Assembly: GCF_039822285.1 (NCBI RefSeq)
Contig: NZ_JBAJEY010000009.1
Location: forward strand, 1-17,076
DNA: 17,076 bases
Origin: Thiofaba sp039822285
GTDB taxonomy: Bacteria; Pseudomonadota; Gammaproteobacteria; Halothiobacillales; Halothiobacillaceae
Direction of reading: 5' to 3'
Each line of letters starts with the position of its first letter. Position 1 is the stretch's first letter. Positions 7,967-14,042 of this stretch are shown here, piece after piece. Made by a program: the position numbers and the translations under genes. The notes under the pieces were generated by a model. That model saw nothing but the letters and a program-made list of their open reading frames with translations, had not been told where the DNA came from and did not search any database.

Positions 7967-9337
7967 GCGCCGCCAGCGCGTGCCGGAGGGGCCGTCCTCA
8001 AGCACCACGCCGTCGGCAGCGAGTTGCTGGCGGATGGCATCGGCCCGGGCAAAGTCACGCGCGGCGCGGGCCTCGAGGCGCTGGCGGATGAGATCTTCGA
8101 CGGCCGCATCGCTCAAGTCGCCCTGACGCACGCCGCCACGCAGAAAGGCCTCCGGCGCCTCGTTCAAGAGCCCCAGGATGCCCCCGAGGTGCTTGAGGGT
8201 GGCCGCGGCCTGACGGCGCGCCTCGCCGCTGGCCTTGTTGGCCTCGCCGGCCAGTTCGAACAGCACGGCGATGGCCTCAGGAGTATTGAAGTCATCGTCC
8301 ATCGCCTGGGTGAAGCGCGCCACAAACTCCGGCAGAGGGGCCACCCCGGTCACATCCCCCGCATCGCGCAGGGCGGTGTACAGGCGGGTCAGGGCACTGC
8401 GCGCGGCGCGCAGCTGCTCATCGCCGTAGTTCAAGGGGCTTCTGTAGTGGCTGTTGAGGATGAAGAAGCGGATCTCCTCCGGGCGGAAGTCCTTGAGCAC
8501 CTCGCGCACGGTGAAGAAGTTGCCCAGCGACTTGGACATCTTCTCCTCGTTCACCCGCACAAAGCCGTTGTGCATCCAATAGTTGACGTAGTGGCAGCCG
8601 GTCGCCGCCTCGCTCTGGGCGATCTCGTTCTCATGGTGCGGGAACTGCAGGTCCATGCCGCCGCCGTGGATATCGAAGCTGTGCCCAAGGCAGGTGGTGG
8701 ACATGGCCGAGCATTCAATGTGCCAGCCTGGACGGCCCGGGCCCCAGGGGGAATCCCAGGCCGGCTCGCCCGGCTTAGCGGCCTTCCACAGCACGAAGTC
8801 GAGCGGATCGTCCTTGGCCTCGCCAATCTCCACCCGCGCCCCGGCGCGCAGATCCTCCGGATGCTTGCCGGAGAGGCGGCCATAGCCCTCGAACCGGCTC
8901 ACGTCGTAGTAGACATCGCCATTGGCGGCGACATAGGCATAGCCCTTGTCGACCAGGGTCTGGATCATCGCCAGCATCTCGGGGATGGAGCCGGTGGCGC
9001 GCGGCTCGTGATCCGGACGCAGGCAGCCGAGCGCGTCGGCATCCTCGTGCATGGCGTCGATGAAGCGCTGGGTCAGGGCCTGGATGGTCTCGCCGCGCTC
9101 GTGCGCGCGCTGGATGATCTTGTCGTCGATGTCGGTGATATTGCGCACATAGGTCACCTGATACCCCAGCTGCTTGAGGTAGCGGTAGACCATGTCGAAC
9201 ACCACCATCACCCGCGCATGCCCCAGGTGACAGTAGTCGTACACCGTCATGCCGCACACGTACATGCGGACCTTGCCGGGCTCGATGGGGGTGAAGGGCT
9301 GTTTTTCGCGGGATTCGGTGTTGTAGATGTGCAGCAT
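7958..9337 (-). CDS. cysS: Cysteinyl-tRNA synthetase
   Basis: Charges tRNA-Cys with cysteine in the cytoplasm. From the ATG at 9337 the protein has 459 residues (Escherichia coli CysS has 461) and begins MLHIYNT. The HIGH motif reads HLGH at 37-40 and KMSKS lies at 266-270, the same position as in E. coli. The Zn2+ ligand Cys28 (YVCGMT) and the HIEC and FPHHENE segments of the metal and active site are present. In-frame ATGs also occur at 9355 and 9391, but the one at 9391 lies beyond the terminator stem of the upstream gene, and homologue length favours 9337. No strong Shine-Dalgarno sequence precedes 9337. The gene converges on the stress-protein gene with 11 bases between stop codons. cysS next to ppiB and lpxH is a known gammaproteobacterial neighbourhood. 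Confidence 0.97.
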   Translation of the reverse strand: MLHIYNTESREKQPFTPIEPGKVRMYVCGMTVYDYCHLGHARVMVVFDMVYRYLKQLGYQVTYVRNITDIDDKIIQRAHERGETIQALTQRFIDAMHEDADALGCLRPDHEPRATGSIPEMLAMIQTLVDKGYAYVAANGDVYYDVSRFEGYGRLSGKHPEDLRAGARVEIGEAKDDPLDFVLWKAAKPGEPAWDSPWGPGRPGWHIECSAMSTTCLGHSFDIHGGGMDLQFPHHENEIAQSEAATGCHYVNYWMHNGFVRVNEEKMSKSLGNFFTVREVLKDFRPEEIRFFILNSHYRSPLNYGDEQLRAARSALTRLYTALRDAGDVTGVAPLPEFVARFTQAMDDDFNTPEAIAVLFELAGEANKASGEARRQAAATLKHLGGILGLLNEAPEAFLRGGVRQGDLSDAAVEDLIRQRLEARAARDFARADAIRQQLAADGVVLEDGPSGTRWRREG

Positions 9338-9357
9338 GGCCGTGAGTCTGGACATAG

Positions 9358-9386
9358 AAAAAGGCCACCCCCATCGGGGTGGCCTT
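9358..9386 (-). terminator. Intrinsic terminator of the RNA-binding protein gene
   Basis: A perfect 11-bp stem, AAGGCCACCCC (9361-9371) with GGGGTGGCCTT (9376-9386), and a four-base loop. Read on the minus strand it is followed by a run of T (9362-9358), the standard rho-independent form. On the plus strand there is no good T-tract. It ends only 20 bases before the cysS ATG at 9337. Confidence 0.85.
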
Positions 9387-9389
9387 CTC

Positions 9390-9398
9390 ATTCTAACA
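9390..9398 (-). promoter_or_regulatory. Candidate extended -10 promoter for cysS
   Basis: On the minus strand the bases read TGT-TAGAAT: a -10 hexamer with 5 of 6 consensus bases (9390-9395) preceded by the TGn of extended -10 promoters (9396-9398). The -35 region is poor. Transcription would start near 9383, inside the first arm of the terminator stem, so such a transcript would lack most of the hairpin and could read into cysS. This is pattern matching only. Confidence 0.35.
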
Positions 9399-9430
9399 GC
9401 ACGTTCAGGACTGGACGGCTGCCGTTTTCG

Positions 9431-9453
9431 GCGCAGCGGCCAGGCCGCTGCGC
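9431..9453 (-). other. Stable hairpin in the 3' untranslated region of the RNA-binding protein gene
   Basis: GCGCAGCGGC (9431-9440) and GCCGCTGCGC (9444-9453) form a perfect 10-bp stem with a three-base loop (9441-9443). It lies 10 bases beyond the stop codon of the gene at 9464-9760, with no T-tract after it. It may protect the 3' end of the transcript or act as a binding site. Confidence 0.45.
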
Positions 9454-9463
9454 AGCTCGCGGC

Positions 9464-9760
9464 TTAGAAGCGGCGCGGACGCGGGGCGAAACCGCCTTCG
9501 CGACGCGGACGCTCTTCGCGCGGACGGGCTTCGTTCACGCGCAGGGCACGGCCGTCGATCTCCTGGCCGTCGAGGGCCTTGATGGCGGCGAGACCCGCCT
9601 CGCGGTTCGGCATCTCGACGAAGCCGAAGCCCTTGGAACGGCCGGTTTCGCGATCCATCACGACCTTGGCGGAGGCGATTTCACCAAAACCCTCGAAAGC
9701 CTGGCGAAGGCCTGCGTCATCGGTGCGGAAGGACAGGTTGCCCACGTAAATGTTGATCAT
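9464..9760 (-). CDS. Small RRM-domain RNA-binding protein
   Basis: A 98-residue protein made of a single RNA recognition motif. RNP2 is IYVGNL near the N-terminus and RNP1 is KGFGFVEM in the middle, both with their RNA-contacting aromatic residues. The last 20 or so residues are basic and rich in Arg, Pro and Gly, a common tail in the small bacterial and cyanobacterial Rbp proteins of 80-110 residues. Such proteins bind single-stranded RNA, and several are induced by cold. The start is the ATG at 9760 (MINIYVGNL), the usual family N-terminus; an in-frame ATG at 9808 would add 16 residues unlike the family. No strong Shine-Dalgarno sequence is visible. It lies between cysS and ppiB, which are usually neighbours, and is divergent from ppiB with 233 bases between the starts. 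Confidence 0.93.
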   Translation of the reverse strand: MINIYVGNLSFRTDDAGLRQAFEGFGEIASAKVVMDRETGRSKGFGFVEMPNREAGLAAIKALDGQEIDGRALRVNEARPREERPRREGGFAPRPRRF

Positions 9761-9993
9761 ACCAATCAGTCTTGAACATGCGTCATGGAAAAACAGCATC
9801 AGAATCAACCCACGACGCGGCGTGAAACTGACGTGACCCGAAGGTCTTCAAGCATGCGTTGCCGTGTCTGCACGGTCGAACGCAGGACTATCGTAAGCCC
9901 AATTTCCGTAAGCAGAAAGCACTTTCGGCATTTATTTGTGCAAGGGGGGCACGTTATGATGTTTTTTTCCAACACACCCGGGGAAACCTTTCC
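9761..9993. promoter_or_regulatory. Divergent intergenic region with a candidate ppiB promoter
   Basis: On the plus strand TATGAT at 9955-9960 is a 5-of-6 match to the -10 box; the -35 area (9931-9937, tttattt) is weak. GGGGA at 9980-9984 is the ribosome binding site for the GTG at 9994. On the minus strand the long leader of the RNA-binding protein gene can form two short hairpins: a C(UUCG)G tetraloop at 9835-9846 and a CCGTG/CACGG stem at 9862-9875. No clear minus-strand promoter was found. No gene is evident here. Confidence 0.4.
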
Positions 9994-10512
9994 GTGTCCA
10001 GCCAACCGCGCATCAAGATTTCCACCCGCCTGGGCGATATCGTCGTCGAACTGAATGCCGAAGCCGCACCCAAGACCGTGGCCAACGTCCTGGCCTATGT
10101 CGATGAGGGTTTCTATGACGGTACCCTGTTCCACCGCGTGATCCCCGGGTTCATGATCCAAGGCGGCGGCCTGACCCCCGACATGGCCAACAAGCCCACC
10201 CGCGCCCCGATCGAGAACGAGGCCACCAACGGCCTGCCGAACGTGCGCGGCAGCATCGCCATGGCCCGCACGCCGAACCCGCACTCGGCCACCAGCCAGT
10301 TCTTCATCAACCTCAAGGACAATGCCTTCCTGAACTACACCAGCCCGACCCCGAACGGCTGGGGCTACTGCGTGTTCGGCAAAGTGGTGGAAGGCATGCA
10401 CGTGGTCGATGCCATCGCCCAGGAGCCGACCGGCATGCGCGCCGGCCACAGCGACGTACCACGTCAGGACGTGGTGATCGACAAGGTCACCCGCGTCGAG
10501 TCTGCCGAATAA
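9994..10512 (+). CDS. ppiB: Cytoplasmic cyclophilin-type peptidyl-prolyl cis-trans isomerase
   Basis: Catalyses cis-trans isomerisation of Xaa-Pro bonds during protein folding. The 172-residue product contains the cyclophilin core in order: GDIVVELN, FHRVIPGFMIQGGG with the catalytic Arg, GSIAMARTPNPHSATSQFFIN, and the WGYCVFGKVVEGM segment. It closely resembles E. coli PpiB (164 residues). The start is taken as GTG at 9994 because GGGGA lies nine bases upstream and the homologous region begins there. The frame is open back to an ATG at 9859, but the extra 45 residues are not a signal peptide and cross the promoter candidate, so I reject that start. lpxH follows after six bases, so the two genes are co-transcribed and probably translationally coupled. 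Confidence 0.95.
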   Translation: MSSQPRIKISTRLGDIVVELNAEAAPKTVANVLAYVDEGFYDGTLFHRVIPGFMIQGGGLTPDMANKPTRAPIENEATNGLPNVRGSIAMARTPNPHSATSQFFINLKDNAFLNYTSPTPNGWGYCVFGKVVEGMHVVDAIAQEPTGMRAGHSDVPRQDVVIDKVTRVESAE

Positions 10513-10518
10513 GGCCTC

Positions 10519-11295
10519 TTGGCGCAGGAAACCCTCTTCCTTGCTGACCTCCACCTGCGCGAGCAGGCCCCGGAGGTCACACGCCGGCTGCTCGCCCTTG
10601 AGCCGCGCCTTGCCAAGGCGCAGGCGGTCTACATCCTCGGCGATCTGGTCGAGGCCTGGATCGGCGACGATGCGCCGATCGATCCCGACCTCCTCCCCGC
10701 CTTCGCCCTGCTGCAACGCCTGAACGAGGCGGGCGTTCCGGTCTATCTCCAGCACGGCAACCGCGATTTCCTCATCGGTCCGCGCCTCGCCCGCCGCTTC
10801 GGTTTCCGCCTGCTGTCGGAAGAGGTGGTGGTCGATCTCTACGGCCAACCCGTCGCCCTCGCGCATGGCGATCAGCTGTGCACCGACGATCTGGCCTACC
10901 AGCGCCTGCGCCGTAGGCTGCGCCACCCCATCACCCGCTTCATCCTGCAACACCTGCCGCTCGGCCTGCGCAGAAAGCTCGCCGCCGGGCTGCGCGAGCG
11001 CAGCCGGAAGGCGACGGGTCACAAGGACGCGGGCATCATGGACGTCAACCCGGATACGGTCACCACCTTCATGCAGCGTCTTGGGGTGAAAGTGCTGATC
11101 CACGGCCACACCCACCGCCCGGCCATCCACCACGAGGATGGGCGGCTGCGTGCGGTGCTGGGGGACTGGGAAGATGGCGCCGTGCTTCTTTGCGCAACAG
11201 CGGACGGGCTGCGTCTGGAGCGCATCGAAGATGCCGGTACGACGACCGTGCTGGCCGAGGCCACCTGGCCGCTCATCCCTCCAGCAGGCGCCTGA
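10519..11295 (+). CDS. lpxH: UDP-2,3-diacylglucosamine diphosphatase
   Basis: Hydrolyses UDP-2,3-diacylglucosamine to lipid X and UMP, the fourth step of lipid A synthesis, at the inner face of the membrane. The 258-residue calcineurin-like phosphoesterase has all metal-binding motifs: D10-x-H12, GD with D42, GN(R)D with N81, H116, and HGHTH with H195 and H197. These fall at or within two residues of the E. coli positions. The start must be TTG at 10519, because it is the only start codon between the in-frame ppiB stop (10510-10512) and the first conserved motif. AAGG at 10511-10514 can serve as binding site. The product's 3' end overlaps the convergent rnhB by 23 bases. It feeds LpxB, encoded about 2.7 kb downstream. 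Confidence 0.96.
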   Translation: MAQETLFLADLHLREQAPEVTRRLLALEPRLAKAQAVYILGDLVEAWIGDDAPIDPDLLPAFALLQRLNEAGVPVYLQHGNRDFLIGPRLARRFGFRLLSEEVVVDLYGQPVALAHGDQLCTDDLAYQRLRRRLRHPITRFILQHLPLGLRRKLAAGLRERSRKATGHKDAGIMDVNPDTVTTFMQRLGVKVLIHGHTHRPAIHHEDGRLRAVLGDWEDGAVLLCATADGLRLERIEDAGTTTVLAEATWPLIPPAGA

Positions 11296-11887
11296 CCGGG
11301 GCAAAGCTCACGCGATGCTCGGGGCAGGGGCCATGCTCGGCGAGTGCGGCGAGGTGCTCCGCCGTCGGATAGCCCTTGTGCTTGTCGAAACCGTACTGCG
11401 GATAACACGCGTGCAGTTCCAGCATGGAGCGGTCGCGCGCCACCTTGGCGAGGATGGAGGCCGCGCTGATGGCAGGCTCCAGCGCATCGCCACCGACGAT
11501 GGCCTGGGCCGGACAAGGGAAGCTCGGGGCACGGTTGCCGTCCACCAGCACCAAGGTGGGAGCAAGGCCCAACCCGGCCACCGCGCGCTGCATGGCGAGC
11601 AGGCTGGCCTGGAGGATGTTGAGGCGATCGATCTCCTCCCGGCTCGCGGTGGTGATGCACCAGGCCAGCGCCTGCGCCTGGATGACCTCGAACAGGACCT
11701 CCCGCCGCCGGGCGGTGAGCTTCTTGGAATCGTTCAGCCCCTCGATGGGCCGCGCAGGATCCAGGATGACCGCCGCGGCATAGACCGCCCCAGCGAGCGG
11801 CCCCCGGCCCGCCTCGTCCACCCCGGCCACATGGGCCACGGGCACTACAGCCGGGGGTTCGAACAGGGGATACGATTCAGCGGGCAT
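11273..11887 (-). CDS. rnhB: Ribonuclease HII
   Basis: Cleaves the RNA strand of RNA-DNA hybrids and removes single ribonucleotides from DNA. The 204-residue protein has the type 2 RNase H signature GVDEAGRGPLAG with D24 and E25, the VLVDGNR strand with the third acidic residue, and SILAKVARDR with the fourth. The KGYPTAEHLAALAEHGPCPEHR segment is also typical. Length is normal (about 200). The ATG at 11887 has AGGTG eight bases upstream. In many proteobacteria rnhB directly follows lpxB on the same strand. Here it is divergent from the gnnA-gnnB-lpxB group and convergent with lpxH, with which it overlaps by 23 bases. Confidence 0.96.
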   Translation of the reverse strand: MPAESYPLFEPPAVVPVAHVAGVDEAGRGPLAGAVYAAAVILDPARPIEGLNDSKKLTARRREVLFEVIQAQALAWCITTASREEIDRLNILQASLLAMQRAVAGLGLAPTLVLVDGNRAPSFPCPAQAIVGGDALEPAISAASILAKVARDRSMLELHACYPQYGFDKHKGYPTAEHLAALAEHGPCPEHRVSFAPVRRLLEG

Positions 11888-11904
11888 GACAAAACACCTA
11901 TAAT
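11876..11904 (+). promoter_or_regulatory. Candidate sigma-70 promoter of the gnnA-gnnB-lpxB group
   Basis: A perfect TATAAT lies at 11899-11904, preceded at a 17-base spacing by TTCAGC (11876-11881), which matches 3 of 6 bases of the -35 box. Transcription would start near 11911, giving a leader of about 68 bases before the ATG at 11979. AGGA at 11969-11972 is the ribosome binding site. The leader holds a perfect palindrome, GGGCATGCCC, at 11941-11950. Confidence 0.5.
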
Positions 11905-11978
11905 CCGAGCTTTCTTAAAACCAGACCTTGCACGGGCCGTGGGCATGCCCCGCCCCCGAGGGAAGACTAGGATAACGG

Positions 11979-12917
11979 ATGAGCAAGCTTCGCTGTGCGG
12001 TGATCGGTACCGGCTACCTTGGCAAGTTCCACGCGGACAAGTATGCCCTGCTGCCGGAATGTGAACTGGTGGCCGTAGTGGATGCCAACCCCGAGACGGC
12101 CGCAAGCCTCGCCGCCAAGCACGGCTGCCGGGGTTTGACCGACTACCGCGAGCTACTTGGCGAGGTGGACGCGGTCAGCATCGCCGTGCCGACCAGCCTG
12201 CACTTTCAGGTGGCGCGCGACTTCCTCGCCGCGGGCAGCCACGTGCTGGTCGAAAAGCCCATCACCACCACGGTGGAGGAGGCCGACGCGCTGATCGAGC
12301 TTGCGCGTGAGCAAAACCGCGTACTCATGGTGGGCCACCTTGAACGCTTCAACCCTGCCATCCTGGCCCTGGAGGGCGTACTGGATCAGCCGCGTTTCAT
12401 CGAATCCACCCGCCTGGCGCCCTTCAAGCCGCGCGCCACGGACGTGAGCGTGGTGCTGGATTTGATGATCCACGACATCGACATCATCCTCGACATCGTC
12501 GACAGCCCCATCACCCATATCGAGGCCAGCGGCGCGGCCGTGCTCACCGGCGACACCGATATCGCCAATGCCCGCCTGACCTTCGCCAACGGCTGTGTGG
12601 CCAACGTCACCGCCAGCCGCATCAGCCTCAAGAGTGAGCGCAAGATGCGCCTGTTCCAGAAGGACGCCTACCTGTCGGTCGACTTCCAGAACCGCGTGCT
12701 GGCCACCCACCGCCGTGGCTCGGGCGAGATGTTCCCCGGTGTACCGGAGATCCTCTCCGATGAGGTGCGCTTCGAGAACGGCGACGCCCTGCTGGAGGAG
12801 ATCCGTCACTTCGTCGAATGCACCCTGACCGGCCGCCCCCCGCGAGTGCCCGGCGAGGCCGGTCGCCGGGCACTCGCTGCCGCCGAGGAAATCAGCGCCC
12901 TCCTCCGTTCCGCCTGA
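11979..12917 (+). CDS. gnnA: Gfo/Idh/MocA-family NAD-dependent oxidoreductase, probable UDP-GlcNAc 3-dehydrogenase (GnnA-like)
   Basis: A 312-residue cytoplasmic dehydrogenase. The N-terminal Rossmann fold opens with IGTGYLG (9-15). The conserved EKP of the family is at 92-94, and D161-LMIH-D166 carries the family's substrate-side histidine H165. Gfo/Idh enzymes oxidise a sugar hydroxyl with NAD(P). In Acidithiobacillus ferrooxidans, GnnA oxidises the 3-OH of UDP-GlcNAc and GnnB then aminates the ketone; there the pair lies between lpxA and lpxB. Here the same order of oxidoreductase, aminotransferase and lpxB is seen, so I assign GnnA by family plus context. The alternative is a WbpB/WlbA-type enzyme acting on UDP-GlcNAc uronic acid for O-antigen, which is less likely beside lpxB. 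Start ATG with AGGA six bases upstream. First gene of the group; lpxA is not in the window. Confidence 0.8.
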   Translation: MSKLRCAVIGTGYLGKFHADKYALLPECELVAVVDANPETAASLAAKHGCRGLTDYRELLGEVDAVSIAVPTSLHFQVARDFLAAGSHVLVEKPITTTVEEADALIELAREQNRVLMVGHLERFNPAILALEGVLDQPRFIESTRLAPFKPRATDVSVVLDLMIHDIDIILDIVDSPITHIEASGAAVLTGDTDIANARLTFANGCVANVTASRISLKSERKMRLFQKDAYLSVDFQNRVLATHRRGSGEMFPGVPEILSDEVRFENGDALLEEIRHFVECTLTGRPPRVPGEAGRRALAAAEEISALLRSA

Positions 12918-12944
12918 CCCCATCCAGCCCACAGAGAATCCCCC

Positions 12945-14042
12945 ATGACGATCCCGATGGTCGACCTTTCCGCCCAGTACCACGCTTTGCAGGCGGAGAT
13001 CGACGCCGGCCTGGCCGCCACCCTGCAATCCACCCAGTTCATCCTCGGCCCCAACGTGCGCGCCTTCGAGGAGGAAGCGGCCGCGTATCTTGGCGTGAAA
13101 CACGCCATCGGCGTCGCCAATGGCACCGACGCCCTGCACCTGGCCCTGCTCGCAGCGGGGATTGGCGAAGGCGATGAGGTCATCACCTCGCCCTTCACCT
13201 TCATCGCCACCGCCGAGGCCATCCGCTATGTCGGGGCGCGCCCGGTGTTCGTCGACATCGACCCGCGCACCTTCAACCTCGATCCTGACCTGATCGAGGC
13301 GGCCATCACCCCGAAGACCCGTGCCATCCTCCCGGTGCACCTCTTCGGTCAACCGGCGGACATGGCAGCCATCCGCGCCATCGCCATCAGGCACCAGCTC
13401 AAGCTGATCGAAGACTGCGCCCAGTCGTTCGGCGCCGACATCGCCGGGCACATGACCGGCAGCCTGGGCGATGCGGGGGCGTTCAGCTTCTTCCCGAGCA
13501 AGAACCTCGGCTGCTTCGGCGATGGCGGCATGGTCACCACCGACTCGGACGCCATCGCTGAAAAGGTGCGCATGCTGCGCAACCACGGCAGCAAGGTGCG
13601 CTACTACCATGACATCATCGGCTACAACAGCCGGCTGGATGAGATGCAGGCGGTCATCCTGCGCGCCAAGCTGCCGCACATCGACAGCTACAACCGCGAG
13701 CGGCGCCGCGTGGCGCACCGCTACAACGCGAACCTTGCCGATCTGCCGGTGGTCACCCCCCATGAAGACGGGATCGGCACCCACGTCTTCCACCAGTACA
13801 CCCTGCTCACCGAGCGCCGCGAGGCCATCCAGCAGGCCCTGCAGGCGGAAGGCATCGCCAGCGCCATCTACTACCCCATCCCCCTCCACCAGCAGAACGT
13901 GTTCAAGGCGGACTACCCTGGCCTGAGTCTGCCGGTGGCGGAAGACGTCGCCCGCCGCTGCCTGAGCCTGCCGATCTACCCGGAGCTGCCAGATGCCAGC
14001 ATCGACCGCATCTGCGCCGTCATCCGCCGCGCACTTGGCTGA
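12945..14042 (+). CDS. gnnB: DegT/DnrJ/EryC1/StrS-family PLP aminotransferase, probable GnnB
   Basis: A 365-residue sugar aminotransferase. The N-terminal ANGTDALHLAL loop binds the cofactor phosphate, D157 in LIEDCAQSFGA contacts the PLP ring nitrogen, and K186 in FFPSKNLGCFGDGG is the Schiff-base lysine. The IYYPIPLHQQ segment near the C-terminus is typical of WbpE/GnnB-like members, which act on 3-keto UDP sugars with glutamate as amino donor. Together with the preceding oxidoreductase it should make UDP-GlcNAc3N from UDP-GlcNAc. It starts 27 bases after gnnA, with only a weak AGAGA binding site, and its 3' end overlaps the start of lpxB. WbpE/WlbC (O-antigen diamino-uronic acid) is the alternative; proximity to lpxB favours a lipid A role. 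Confidence 0.82.
   Translation: MTIPMVDLSAQYHALQAEIDAGLAATLQSTQFILGPNVRAFEEEAAAYLGVKHAIGVANGTDALHLALLAAGIGEGDEVITSPFTFIATAEAIRYVGARPVFVDIDPRTFNLDPDLIEAAITPKTRAILPVHLFGQPADMAAIRAIAIRHQLKLIEDCAQSFGADIAGHMTGSLGDAGAFSFFPSKNLGCFGDGGMVTTDSDAIAEKVRMLRNHGSKVRYYHDIIGYNSRLDEMQAVILRAKLPHIDSYNRERRRVAHRYNANLADLPVVTPHEDGIGTHVFHQYTLLTERREAIQQALQAEGIASAIYYPIPLHQQNVFKADYPGLSLPVAEDVARRCLSLPIYPELPDASIDRICAVIRRALG

Noticed and set aside
9338..9391. Longer cysS starting at 9391 or 9355
   Set aside because: The first would be translated through a perfect intrinsic terminator stem, and both exceed the usual CysS N-terminus, which begins MLxIYNT.
7151..9775. An 874-codon plus-strand open frame
   Set aside because: It runs over the universal stress protein gene in another frame and antisense to cysS and the RNA-binding protein gene, both firmly identified. 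No family motifs are seen.
9859..9993. N-terminal extension of PpiB, possible signal peptide
   Set aside because: The 45 residues have no hydrophobic core or signal peptidase site and cross a -10-like box; GTG at 9994 has a well-spaced binding site.
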